Origin: Rozella allomycis CSF55 | Lineage: Eukaryota > Rozellomycota | Length of the DNA: 49,722 nt | Assembly: GCA_000442015.1 (NCBI GenBank) | Contig: KE560729.1 | Location: 1 to 49,722 of the forward strand | Direction of reading: 5' to 3' | Shown: positions 1 to 10,982 of the stretch, one piece after another | Position numbering within the stretch: position 1 is the first letter of the stretch | How the letters are laid out: every line of letters begins with the position of its first letter | Notes under the pieces: generated by a model | Seen by the model: only the letters and a program-made list of their open reading frames with translations | Database searches by the model: none | Told to the model about the DNA's origin: nothing | Made by a program: the position numbers and the translations under genes

Positions 1-2246
1 CATTCTGATTTGGAGGAAAATTGGCATTTATTTTCAAAGAAATTTACACTTTTAAACGAAGAGTATAAAGTGATGTCAAAGAATGTTGAAATGATGATTC
101 ATGTTGTGCTAAGAAGAAATAAAGTAGAGAAAATGATTCAAGTATAAAAATTAACAAAGAAATAAAAGGCTTATCCTGAACAAAGGAAGGAATTGTTCTT
201 CAACTATATTGAAGAAGAAATGAAACATAAAGACACCAACTTTGTAAGAAATCTCTTTGAGATTTTGGTTGCTGAATTTTGTCTGGTTGTTGAAGTGTGG
301 ATGAAATATTTAAAATTTTTGGTATATTTTCAATAAGAATTAAATAAATTAGCGGCTAAACTTGTGTGTTGAATCTGTTGTGAGTGTGATAAGTTGGAGG
401 GCTTGTAGGAATTGTACGTGGTCTTCTATGGTTTGGATTGAGCATTTACATTTTATGGTACAGCATTTACATAAAATTTATAGGAATTGTTTAAAAAGGA
501 TTTTAATTTGATTGTTGAAGAGTATGAAAGGAGTGTCCAGATTGGTTATTCCAATCCTCTGGAGTATTTGGAAATTTCGTTGTGTATTCTTGACATATTC
601 CATCGATATTCTAAACAAGGTTTGACAAGTGATTTTGAATTGTTTGATAAATTGGCTTTAAAGGGATTAGATATTCAAAGACAAATTGATCCAAATGATT
701 TAAGAATTTATTTTATTTATGCTTTTACTTTTGCTTCACATGATTTTAATAAAACAAGATCCATTCTAGAGCAAGCATCAAGGGAACATTCAAAGAATTA
801 TTTATTTTGGCTGAAATACGCAGAGATGGAAAAGTAAAAGTTTAATTCTTAAATAATAAAGAAATTTTGGTGAAATTAAAAAAGTTTCGTCGCTGTGTAA
901 GAGGGCCATTGTTGCCATTCATGACAGCAGCGTTAATTACATTTATGAAGCTTACCTTGAATTTGAAAGATTTTATGGCGATATTTCATCATTTTATGTC
1001 GCGTTTGATAAAATTAATAATGATAAACTTTACAAACAANTTCGCTGTTTAAGAGGGCCATTGTTGCCATTCATGACGGCACCGTTAATTACATTTATGA
1101 CGCTTATCTTGAATTTGAAAGATTTTATGGCGATATTTCAACATTTTATGTCGCGTTTGATAAAATTAATAATGATAAACTTTACAAACAACAATTTCAA
1201 GTTGAGCCAAAGGAATCTCCTGTTGAGCAGCCAATGATGAACACGCTGGTTGAATCTAAAACTGAAAAAAGAAAACATTCAGATCTTGATGAATCTAGAT
1301 CAATTAAAAGAAAAAGTAACAAATTCTTTGTTTGTTAAAAAGAACAAGAAAAACCAAATCAACGCACCGTTTTCCTGTCAAATTTGGATTACAATGTTAA
1401 TGAAGAAGAAATAATTAATGCTTTAAAGCAAGTAAACAAATTCATTAAAATTCAAAGTGTGGTGAAATTCAAAGTGTTAGAATTGTTNGTCTTTGTTTGT
1501 TAAAAAGAACAAGAAAAACCAAATCAACGTACCGTTTTCCTATCAAATTTGGATTACAATGTTAATGAAGAAGAAATAATTGATGCTTTAAAACAAGTAA
1601 ATAAATTCATTAATATTCAAAGTGTGGTGAAATTCAAAGTGTTAGAATTGTTACAAATGAGAATGGTAAATCAAAAGGATACGCTTACGTTGAATTTGAT
1701 TCTTCAGAGTCTGTTGAATTAGCTTTGAAATTAGATAAAACGGACTTAAACGGAAGGCCAATGTTTGTTAGTCCTTATCAAAGAAAGTCAACTAGTCAAG
1801 AAACTTCTACAAAGAAAGAAGACAGAAAAATTCTATACGTTAATAAACTTTTAAAAAGCACGACTAAGAAAGATTTGGAAGAGTTCTTTTCTTCCTATGG
1901 GCCCAATAAGGTTCGCTTAGTGTGTGAAAAGGATGGATCTTGCAAAGGTTTTGCTTACGTTGAATTTAACGATCATGTAATCCTTTTTAACTTTAATTTA
2001 TTAAAGGAAACTGCTGCTAAAGCTTTGGATGCTCATAACAAGGAATTTCTAGGCGCGAGAATTCATGTTGCTTTTTCAAATCCTCCCAAGCAGAAGAAAG
2101 TATCCGGTAATCAAGAAGTAGAAAGCAAGCAACTTACAATGATGGTTCCTCACTCTGCAAGAAAAAAGACTTCAAAAGATAACGCAACATTAAACTCTCC
2201 AAAATCTAATGATGATTTCCGTAGCATGTTATTTAATTCTAAATAA
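1..2246 (+). CDS. SART3/Prp24-like U6 snRNP recycling factor (5' partial)
   Basis: Predicted U4/U6 snRNP assembly factor acting in the nucleus. Half-a-TPR (HAT) repeats fill the first ~1.3 kb, then come two RRMs: one with RNP-like VFLSNLDY and GYAYVEF, one with ILYVNKLL and GFAYVEF. The last residues, SNDDFRSMLF, match the C-terminal Lsm2-8-binding motif of Prp24/SART3, which is the most diagnostic feature. The gene is open at the left edge. Introns of 26-31 nt lie near 147-173, 331-361, 458-483, 834-861, 1316-1342, 1431-1456 and 1977-2006. Two internal blocks are duplicated around Ns at 1040 and 1488, so the literal sequence cannot be translated straight through; one copy of each block gives a continuous protein. 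An apparent frameshift in the first RRM disappears once the 26-nt intron at 1431-1456 (repeated at 1592-1617) is removed. Confidence 0.85.
889..1191 (+). repeat. Direct repeat around N1040 (probable unmerged allelic overlap)
   Basis: About 151 bp at 889-1039 recurs at 1041-1191 with a handful of SNPs. Both copies read in the same SART3 HAT frame and stay open. The copies abut a single N, which points to a scaffold join of overlapping contig ends rather than a real duplication. Confidence 0.8.
1324..1648 (+). repeat. Direct repeat around N1488 (probable unmerged allelic overlap)
   Basis: About 160 bp at 1324-1487 recurs at 1489-1648 with several SNPs. It covers an intron end and the start of the first RRM of the SART3-like gene. 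One copy suffices for a complete RRM; two copies break the reading frame. Confidence 0.8.
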
Positions 2247-2397
2247 ATTAACTTAAATTTTGTAATCTACTTTGCTACATTGAATTTCTGTTTTTGTCAA
2301 TTCTATTCATAGAAATGAAGGGGCTAATTATAGATTGCGACCAATGAAATTTGAAACAATCTATATTTAAGAAAACACGAGGTAGCCCCTTATCCTC

Positions 2398-2759
2398 ATG
2401 AAACTAGAGACCATGCGTCTGTTAATTTCTTTCGTGCTTGGTACAGTTTTTGTCAACGCGACCACTAGTACCGCCAGCAACAACAACTCAACCAGTGCAT
2501 CTGTTTCTCTAACAGCACCAACATCTACCATCACAGGTACATCTCCAACTTCATCGACATCAACCAATTCAACAACAACGGCGACAAATCTACCAGCATC
2601 ATGCAAGGTCAAATCAATCAGAAAGGAAATTCGGGATCTCACTCCCAGCGAACTCAAGCAGTTCACCGACGCCATCCTCAAGATCAACACACAAGGCATA
2701 GTGGACACCTTTGCCTACCTCCACGACACGCAATCGCACAAGATCCACAACACAGCAAT
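2398..2759 (+). pseudogene. Truncated extra copy of the tyrosinase 5' end
   Basis: This is the first copy of the tyrosinase N-terminus: signal peptide, Ser/Thr/Asn-rich linker and the sequence up to the CuA region. It stops at N2760, just before the PWHR motif. It matches the start of the complete gene at 3167 except for SNPs and small in-frame changes in the linker. It is more likely the end of an allelic contig than a functional or decayed gene. Confidence 0.7.
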
Positions 2760-2760
2760 N

Positions 2761-3015
2761 TTTCTTTACTTCAATTGATGAAAGGAAACTGCTGCTAAAG
2801 CTTTGGATGCTCATAACAAGGAATTTCTAGGCGCACGAATTCATGTTGCATTTTCAAATCCTCCCAAACAGAAGAAAGTATCCGTTAATCAAGAAGTAGA
2901 AAGCAAGCAACTTACAATGATGGTTCCTCACTCGGCAAGAAAAAAGACCTCAGCAACATTAAACTCTCCAAAATCTAATGATGATTTCCGTAGCATGTTA
3001 TATAATTCTAAATAA
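2761..3015 (+). pseudogene. Second copy of the SART3/Prp24 C-terminal exon
   Basis: This repeats the last SART3 exon with its Lsm-binding tail; here SNDDFRSMLY replaces the SNDDFRSMLF of the first copy, and nine nucleotides upstream are missing in frame. A short stretch of diverged intron precedes it. It is part of the 0.77 kb repeat around N2760 and probably belongs to the other haplotype. Confidence 0.7.
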
Positions 3016-3087
3016 ATTAACTTAAATTTTGTAATCTACTTTGCTACATTGAATTTCTGTTTTTGTCAATTCTATTCATAGAAATGA

Positions 3088-3159
3088 AGGGGCTAATTAT
3101 AGATTGCGACCAATGAAATTTGAAACAATCTATATTTAAGAAAACACGAGGTAGCCCCT
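3088..3159. promoter_or_regulatory. Nested inverted repeat in the tyrosinase upstream region
   Basis: Outer arms AGGGGCTA (3088-3095) and TAGCCCCT (3152-3159) are perfect complements. Inner arms TATAGATTG (3098-3106) and CAATCTATA (3126-3134) are also perfect complements, with a CCAAT box between them (3110-3114). The whole element ends 7 bp before the ATG at 3167 and is identical in the other copy (2319-2390). It could be a paired binding site in the promoter or a 5'-UTR hairpin; the sequence alone does not decide. Confidence 0.5.
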
Positions 3160-3166
3160 TATCCTC

Positions 3167-4408
3167 ATGAAACTAGAGACCATGCGTCTGTTAATTTCTT
3201 TCGTGCTTGGTACAGTTTTTGTCAACGCGACCACTAGTACCGCCAGCAACAACAACTCAACCAGTGCATCTGTTTCTCTAACAGCACCAACATCTACCAT
3301 CACAGGTACATCCCCCACTTCATCGACATCTCCCACTTCATCAACGGCCACAACTCTACCAGCATCATGCAAGGTCAAATCAATCAGAAAGGAAATTCGT
3401 GATCTCACTCCCAGCGAACTCAAGCAGTTCACCGATGCCATCCTCAAAATCAACACACAAGGCATAGTGGATACATTTGCCTACCTCCACGACACGCAAT
3501 CGCACAAGATCCACAACACAGCAATGTTCCTTCCATGGCACCGACACTTTATCAACAAATTCGAGCAGGAGCTGCGCAAAGTGAATGCCAACGTCACACT
3601 TCCATACTGGGACTGGTCCCTCGATGCAGCGCATCCCGAAAAGAGCCCCATCCTCTCCTCCAAGTACATGGGCAGCTCGTCGCAGGGCGGGTGTATTCCC
3701 GACGGACCATTCAAAAACTTTACCGTCAAGGGAAACTGTGTCAAGCGAACGTTTAATCCGAATCCGCCAAAAACAATAACGACGTTCCATTCAACGTCCC
3801 TGCTCGGTGAGCTGATCAGAAAGAACTATACGAGCTACGATGAATTCAGAAGCGCGATTGAAGGATCTCCACATGGTGTGCCGCATACGTTTATTGGCGG
3901 GGACATGTCTACGATGCGATCTCCAGCGGATCCCTTGTTCTACTTGCATCATGCTTTTATTGACAAACTGTGGAATGATTTCCAGCAGGAAAATAACAAA
4001 CAGTTTCTGAACAAGTATGTGTCCGATCCAAAGTCTGCTCAATTGATCGGATATACGGGTGTTAATGTTGCCGATGTTTTGAACCTGGAGAGCATGTGTG
4101 TCCAGTATGTTATGGCTGGCGCGATTGTTGATTCACCGGATTCTATTACATGGAATGTTCCTGCACCAGCACCGTTGGATGATGACTGGCTCAAGATTAA
4201 CCACATGAACTCTACGGAAGTGAGGAAACAGGAAACTGAGATTAAGCAAATGCAAAATAAGGTTATTGAAGATGGAAAGAAGGGAAATATTCCACCTGCA
4301 CCTGGTTATAACGACACGTACAAAAAAGATGAAACTAACAGCGGAGTGTCTTTTGAAACATCATTAGGGTTAGCTCTATTGATTGGATTTGTGCTAAACT
4401 TATTCTAA
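3167..4408 (+). CDS. Secreted or membrane-anchored tyrosinase (copper monooxygenase)
   Basis: Type-3 copper enzyme that oxidises phenols to quinones, often for melanin or wall cross-linking. Residues 1-21 form a signal peptide (Met6 is an alternative start), 22-65 are Ser/Thr/Asn rich, and the catalytic domain follows. Likely CuA ligands are His108, His116 and His125 (in PWHRH); likely CuB ligands are His226, His230 and His251/252 (DPLFYLHH). The C-terminus (~395-413) is hydrophobic, so a membrane or lipid anchor is likely. Unlike nearly all its neighbours the gene has no intron, and it is visibly richer in G and C, which could mean retroposition or horizontal transfer. The upstream region holds a nested inverted repeat. 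Confidence 0.92.
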   Translation: MKLETMRLLISFVLGTVFVNATTSTASNNNSTSASVSLTAPTSTITGTSPTSSTSPTSSTATTLPASCKVKSIRKEIRDLTPSELKQFTDAILKINTQGIVDTFAYLHDTQSHKIHNTAMFLPWHRHFINKFEQELRKVNANVTLPYWDWSLDAAHPEKSPILSSKYMGSSSQGGCIPDGPFKNFTVKGNCVKRTFNPNPPKTITTFHSTSLLGELIRKNYTSYDEFRSAIEGSPHGVPHTFIGGDMSTMRSPADPLFYLHHAFIDKLWNDFQQENNKQFLNKYVSDPKSAQLIGYTGVNVADVLNLESMCVQYVMAGAIVDSPDSITWNVPAPAPLDDDWLKINHMNSTEVRKQETEIKQMQNKVIEDGKKGNIPPAPGYNDTYKKDETNSGVSFETSLGLALLIGFVLNLF

Positions 4409-4470
4409 AAGTGTGTGCTGGAATAATTCAACGATCAATAATCAATAAATTTTAATAATCAATTTATATT

Positions 4471-7428
4471 TCAACTTAAATGAAAGCCAGCTTCACTGTT
4501 AATTGCATACAAGAGTTTTCCTTTTAACACAGATTTAGAAGTGTATCTAGGCAATTTGAGGAGATTGAAACAAGTGCTGCTGGATGGCAGCCTATCGTCT
4601 GTCCCGGTAGATTGAATACCAAATTTTGGTTCCAACTGAGAAAATCCCAATAGAGGAGGTCTTGGACAGCTAGTGACAAATTTTAAGACTTTTCTTTTTT
4701 CAACTTCGCTCATTTCACTGATGATTTCCCAGAATAGTTTTATTGTTGGATCCTCATGGCCCAGCTGTGAATAATCGCCTTGATAGACGCAATGTTTTTT
4801 CCAATCATTTAAATCTATTGGTGTTGTTGTTCCAGATAATAAAAGTTGCAATTCAGATTGAGTGAAGATCTTTAACCATTCAAGACTGACTAGATTTGAT
4901 AGACCATCAAGGAAAGCCAAAGTTTGATGTCTAATTTGATTATTTAATTTTTCATTTGCTAAAAGATAAATGTAATTTAAGCGATTGTCATTTGTGACTG
5001 AAATTTCTGAGCCGTTGGGGATTAAATTTTTTGAACTATTGAAATTCAAATCTTTTATTAACCTTAAATAGAGTTTACCATCATCAGCAATAGAAAAAGT
5101 TAAATTTAAATCTTCAACGTTACCCTTGTAATCACGAAGAAACAATAAATTTTTGTACAAATCTTGATCTAAAAGAGCTAAATCATCAACTAGACATTTA
5201 ATATAAAACTTTTAATTACATGAAATGTGTTTTCCAATCCATTTAGCGATGAAGAATCTAACAAAGGGAACATCAATGAGAATTCTATCACATAAAGCTT
5301 TTCCAATGACGCGACCAAGAAAAGAAAAAAGAGTTAAATAATCATCTATTGTAATAAACTTTAATTATTTAATACCATGAGAAGAAAATGAATTATTGTT
5401 TGGATAAACTTGTCCTAGATGATTTACCTTGAATAATCCATAGTTTGGACTTAGAGCAATTTTTAAAAGATTGTTTAGAAATTCCTTGTAAAGACCCCCA
5501 CCATCAACGCCTTCTTCAACTTGTTGGAATTCATCAAGAAAAGAAATTCGAATTTTTTGTTTCCATTTGTGGCCAAGAGAATTCATTTGCTGGAATCCAC
5601 TTTCAAATTCATTCCCACGTTGAATATTAATACGTGGACCCATGAATACTCCATACTCGTTCACATCAGCAGCAGAGTAGGCACTGTTTATTATTAAATG
5701 AAATTGTTACTCTTCTTCTACTAGAGAATAGAATAGTTTAATTCTTTCATGGAAATCAAAGCAATAAGGGATTGATTGAAGCATTTTAGTTAACCATTTC
5801 TTTTGACACTCAATGTCATCAGAAGGATAATAATTAGGATTAAAATCAATAGTTTTTAACAAAGGGAAAGATGAAAGTCTAATTTTATCTGATCTCCAAT
5901 GAAATTCTGGACAAAAGTTTAATCTTTGACTAGAATTTCAAATTTAATCAAATTGTTACTCTTTATCATTAATTTGATCTAATAGTTTAAACAGGGGTGT
6001 GAATTGAGAACTTTTATTAAACTCTTCAAATTCATAAATCTTCTGTAAGAAATAATTAACAGCGATATTCTTTAAAAGATTTAAATATTTTTTACTTTGA
6101 GATTATCAGAAATAAAGATTAAATCTTTAATCTTCTCTTCATCTTTAAGTAATTCATTGTCTGACATTACGTAAAGTTGTGAACTTTGAATTTCACAAAG
6201 AAGAATCAAAGCAGAACTTGTATTTGAATTTTTAGTTAAATATTCTTTCAATGAACTTGAAATACTTTTAAACAATGACAATTTTCTCGTCAAAGTGGAA
6301 AACAAGAGTTGATTTAAAGATTTCAATTCCATCAACAATTCACATGCGCATTCAGTAAATTCTTTTTCATAAAAACAATCAAAAATTGTTTCAGCAAATA
6401 TTAAAGAAGATGCACAATCCAATAAAATTTTTGATTCAGTTTCATTCAAATCAATCGCATCATCAAAATCAACATTTTCTTCTTCAATTTGATTTTGGCT
6501 TTTTATTGATTTTATGCAACACAAAATAGAAACCAAATAATTTCCCTTTTCCTTCAAGGTAGCAAATACTTTATCTTTCAGCTTTAAAAGATTCAAAAGT
6601 AAAATTTTATTATCCTTCTCTGAAATCATTGATATTTTAGGTATAAAAATATAATCTTGGATTTGCTTTAAAGTTTCTGCTTCAAATATATCCTTTTCAC
6701 ATAAAATCTCGTTCGTATAAATTTCATGAAATTTCTCATTTTGATTAGATCTAACAAAATCATTCAACAATTGCCCAAAGAATTCTTTTGTTTCCAAATG
6801 TTCAGTTAATTTAAATATTTTACAAAGATTTTTAAAACAATCAACATCATTTGACATTCTTGCTTTGACATTAGGGAATCTCTTTGACATTTGAACAATG
6901 AATGACACTCCCACATCAGATAATTCTTTATTATTCGTGTTCGATTTGCTATCAGTGCATGTTAAATTCAACACAAATTTGACGAAATTAAATAATCCTT
7001 TTGTTGTTAAATTGAGAGACTCAATCCCTTGTATAATTCAAACTTGAAAAATTACCATTCAAAGCAGCTTGACATAGCCCAAACACTATTCCAATAGCTT
7101 CTTTATCATCCTTCAAAACACCACGACAATAATTAAATCTCAAAATGCTCAAATTCACATCACAACATTGAATTTCCCTAAACAGCGTTTCAGCCATTCC
7201 CCTCTTTTCCTTTTGTTTTTTATTAAAAGATCTATAAAGATTCTCATAAATATATCAGCTATTTGTTACTTGAATGATTACAGCTGATCTTTGTCGGTTT
7301 CGCTCTTGTTCACGTTGAAAGCGACCCTCTAGGGCATTATTTAGTGTTTCACATCTATTGTATTTGGGTTTTACGCCACCCAAGGAAATCTCTCGTTTGG
7401 ACTTAAAATTTCCAGTGAAATGGAACAT
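4471..7428 (-). CDS. HUL5: HECT E3 ubiquitin ligase, UBE3C/Hul5 type
   Basis: Proteasome-associated ubiquitin ligase that extends ubiquitin chains. The N-terminus (MFHFTGNF, then LGG) resembles UBE3C and is followed by an IQ motif built across a 27-nt intron. The HECT N-lobe shows EEGVDGGGLYKEFL and FLGRVIGKALCDRIL; the C-lobe shows LPSSSTCFNLLKLP, with the catalytic Cys at about residue 887 of 919. The Ser-Ser before Thr-Cys, where many HECTs have Ala-His, fits the UBE3B/C branch. Seven introns of 26-30 nt (27, 28, 26, 30, 27, 30, 30) restore a continuous frame. It is tail-to-tail with tyrosinase, 62 bp away. Confidence 0.9.
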
Positions 7429-7590
7429 TCAAAATCACAAATTTCCCAATTCTATTTCCAGGTGACAATGGGATTGAAAGAGAAGATACTTACAAACTGA
7501 ATTGAGACAGTATAATGAAATTAAATATTTGCAAATACATAAAGTTTCACACCATATTATAAAATCGAATAGAATCGGAAAAGGTATTTA

Positions 7591-10177
7591 TTAAAGAGGT
7601 TCTACACTGGCTGATTGAAAAAAGAATGTGCTGGCAGACATGCTCATATTACCTTGGCTTATAATATCATCATCTTGAGATTCCAAATTAAACACTCTAA
7701 GGTGGTCATTGTCAATTGTCCAATTGTTGTTTGATGCATGCAATAAATGAATATATGTGCATATCCCTATTAATTAAACCGAAAATTCATTTACTGGCCA
7801 ACTCTTCAATTGACAATTTGTCACAATCACTTTCAATTTGCGCTTGCTTATAAAACCTTCTCTTCATTCTTGTAGTGGAAAAGGGAATAATGTTATTCAG
7901 ATATTCATCAAACATTTTAATAGATAAACAACCCTGGTTTGCAAAATCATATTTTTTCAATCTAAATGTAAACTTTGAAAATTGATTAATGAAATTACAA
8001 ATGCATAGTTGGAATCTTTGTTGGTTATCGTCAATTCTCTAAAGAAATCAATGATATGATTTTTGCTTATTTTTCCGGCGCCAACGCCTTTAGATGAACT
8101 TAGAAGCATTAATTCCATTTGATCATAATCTTCCTTCAAACGCCCTGGATAAACTATTGAAAGAAAATCTTTTAGTTTTCGGGAATCATCAACATTGTAT
8201 TTTGATAGATAGTTTGAAATCAATCGAACGTATTTCCATGAAACTTCATCAGTGCCTGCAAAGAAACGAAGAAAAGAATAGATTTCCTATTTTTTAATTG
8301 AATTGAATCTCGTTTACTGAGTTTTGAAATTCTTCCTTTTGGAAAACTAACAAAAGATCATGAATAACTGACAATGCGATTTCTTCTTGTATGTATCGCT
8401 TGAAATAAAAATCATACACAAATTTCTATTTCTTCTATTATTATTAATTACTCTGAATGGGATCATTCCAAAATCATTGTCACTTTTATCATGAAGTAAA
8501 TCTTCTTTCCATCTTGCACTCAAAAGTTCTTCAATCTTATCCAAAGCAGATGATAAGGCAATTTCTCTAACAGCCAATGGTTTGAATCCCCCTCTTTCCA
8601 AAAATTCATTCCAAACTATTCTCATTTCCTCTGAAATCTATCCCATGTCTCCTATATTATTACTGAATCATCTTCAGGGATATCAGGATGTCTTTTCAAT
8701 TCATAAATTTCACTTTCTTTGATCACCCTAACATCCTTAATCTTTAGTGGTGGCTGAATAAACTTTAAATGGGTCGCTTTATCAGGCAGTGCAACAATCT
8801 TGTCATGATACACAATATGCGGGCACATTGAGATGCGATCATTGCATTTCTTACAAAAATCAGATTTCAATGATCTAAACGATGTTGCATTATCTGTTGA
8901 AACATAAATCTTTTGAAAACTAAATGCATTCCAGATACCTTGATTGAATATTTCTTCAACGCTTCATCAGTCTTTCTCATTACAGTTGTATGGTCAGCAT
9001 CTTGAATAATTCTCTCTTTCATTTTCAGCAAATATTTTTGATGAGAAACTAACAATTCTTGTTCGTCTCGCAATTCTCTAATCTTCTTTTTAAAATTCTC
9101 TACTAAATCTTCTTCCTGATTAATTCATTCAAAATATGCTTACTTCTCTTTGAAAAGAATTGGCATTCATTTCTATTGATGTCATTTCATCTAAAATGCT
9201 CTTCTTTTGAGAAATAACGTTCAGTTCCTGTTCATATTCATCCAACTGTGTATTCAACAATTCGCCAATCTGGTGATTCATTTTAAACGTTTCCTTCAAA
9301 TCAAATTCAGTTAAATCTAACGCATTGATACTAAGTGTCTTGTCCTCATAAATAAACTTGTCTATTGCTTTAATTATTCGTTTATTACCGTTATCTTTGG
9401 TATCAACAAAATCTCCGTTTGGTTTAAAAACTGATAATTTTTCAACAGCGCTTCTAGCCTCCTGTAATGATCCCTTAAATAGTTTGACAATCCAACTTAC
9501 CTTCAATTGGTTAATTTCAAATTGGTATTGATTCTCCTTTGATGATTTCTCCTTGTTAAAGTGTTCATTCTCGTAAATCTTTTTATCCAATTTTTCTTCC
9601 AAATCCAAAATCAAGTTTTTCATTTTTATATTTTCTTGCTCATGACGCAGCGCTTCTTGCCTCAATTATTTAACACAGATTGTTTTACTTTAGTGACATG
9701 CTTCTCTTATTTAGCATCATGATATCTTTCTCTCTAAATTTTAATTTCCTTGTTAATTCATTAATTTGTTCTTGCATCTCTTTGCTCTCATCAGATCTGT
9801 GACAGTATTTCAATTTTCATACTCTTGTTGATTCGCCCGCGCGGATACTACGTAATGGGGTATTCTCTGAAACTTTGATTGATTATAATTGGTAGTAGTA
9901 AATAAGTTGGAATACACAGATCTATACAATTCATCTCTTATAATTGTCAAAACACTCTTCAATGCTCCAGAATATCCAATTATATCATCTAATTTTTTAT
10001 ATTCTATTCTAATACCGAGAGCTGAAAATGTTTCTTCTGTTCTTTGAATGCAAGGCGAGTCAGGAAACTTTACAAATGTTTCACGCAGTCTCATTTCCTG
10101 CTGCAAAACTGAAACATAAATGTATTTAAATTACTGTTAGATTTTGAATTCTTCTTCTTGTTGTCTTCAAAAATCAT
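7591..10177 (-). CDS. Large coiled-coil protein of unknown function
   Basis: I rebuilt a 761-residue protein from twelve exons separated by introns of 26-31 nt. The middle (roughly residues 105-330) is heptad-rich coiled coil. After it comes a small Cys-containing module (CKKCNDR, then MCPH), then a helical region with FLERGGFKPL and a stretch (KKYDFANQGCLSIKMFDEYL) that resembles a degenerate EF-hand. The C-terminus is Ser/Phe rich. I do not recognise the family. Neighbouring genes include likely centriole/flagellum components, so a cytoskeletal or ciliary role is possible but only inferred. The start ATG (10175-10177) faces SEN2 51 bp away. Confidence 0.6.
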
Positions 10178-10228
10178 ATGGCAACCAAAATGTAAACATT
10201 CCTGTTCAATGTGACAGCGCCACTGTTG

Positions 10229-10905
10229 ATGGCTCTAAAGTTATATTTTCATGCAGACTTGGTGTATACAAAAGATGCAGAATATGTTAAAGTTTTGGAA
10301 AGAGATGGATTTGGTAAAGGTGTAAAATCACGTTCAAAAACCACGCAAGAACAAGGTAAACTACTTTTAGAGGAGAAATAGAAACACTTCAGCTAAGTCG
10401 CGAGGAAACTATATACCTTTTAAAGAATGGCAAAGCTGAATTACTTACTACAGATAACAAAAACATACAAATGGAAGAGATCTGGTCGAAATTTGTGAAT
10501 AATGATCCAGATTTTATTTACAAGTACAGAGTTTTTGAATATCTGAGAGATGAAGGCTTGATTGTAAAGTCTGGATTGAAATATGGAGCTAATTTTGGTA
10601 ATGCGCATTGAAAATCATAATCGTGGCGTATACTGATTCTATTGAGAAGGTGCATTCGAAATATGTAATATTGATATGCAAACAAGGAGATGATATTGAT
10701 TTTGTACAGCTGTTATGTTGTCAAAGAGTTGTTTCACAGGTACGAAAGGTAAAGATTAGCGAAATTCGTTTTGTAGACACTCTTGTTGGCGTTGCCTCGA
10801 ATTAAGGGAGACTGCAGTGTTAAGACACTCCAAGATCTAAATACTAATATTAATGTGGAACTCGTTGAGGCTAAACGATGGCTACCCCAGAGGACTCGTC
10901 AATAA
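10229..10905 (+). CDS. SEN2: tRNA-splicing endonuclease catalytic subunit Sen2
   Basis: Cleaves the 5' splice site of intron-containing pre-tRNAs. The conserved C-terminal nuclease fold is clear: GLKYGANF with Tyr, then His in VHSKY, then Lys in VRKTLLL, together the Tyr/His/Lys triad, and the end VEAKRWLPQRTRQ matches Sen2 C-termini. The N-terminal part has ERDGFGKG, another Sen2 hallmark. At 198 residues it is short for the family; the ATG at 10229 is the first that works, though an upstream exon is possible. Introns: 10359-10384 (26 nt), 10598-10623 (26 nt, ends CG, see findings) and 28 nt at 10750-10777. It is divergent with the coiled-coil gene and tail-to-tail with the polymerase gene. 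Confidence 0.85.
10598..10623 (+). other. Non-canonical GT-CG intron in SEN2
   Basis: A 26-nt segment starting GTAATG and ending ATAATCG must be removed to join GLKYGANF to VAYTDS, as the Sen2 catalytic motif requires. No AG exists at a usable position. A single C-to-A change would give the common ending TAATAG, so a variant or sequencing error is an alternative. Confidence 0.6.
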
Positions 10906-10982
10906 TACAGATTTTGAATTATAGAATAGATACTACGATTAAAGTCCTTATGTAATAAATGTTTTGAATTAAATACAATTTA

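Larger units (their letters stand above)
1979..3525 (+). repeat. ~0.77 kb direct repeat around N2760 (SART3 tail + tyrosinase 5' end)
   Basis: Block A (1979-2759) and block B (2761-3525) each hold the SART3 C-terminus, the intergenic region and the start of tyrosinase. They differ by scattered SNPs, by a 9-nt in-frame indel in the SART3 tail, by a 3-nt in-frame net difference in the Ser/Thr-rich stretch of tyrosinase, and by a clearly diverged intron just before the SART3 tail. Low coding and high intron divergence looks like two haplotypes under purifying selection. A true tandem duplication joined at an N cannot be excluded. Confidence 0.75.

Noticed and set aside
1608-1660. Apparent frameshift and 17-bp repeat in the first RRM of SART3
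   Set aside because: A normal 26-nt GT-AG intron (1431-1456; copy at 1592-1617) gives LKQCGEIQSVRIVTNENG in frame, so there is no frameshift.
3136-3790. Open frames on the minus strand opposite tyrosinase
   Set aside because: Shadows of a GC-richer coding region; no motif and no intron logic.
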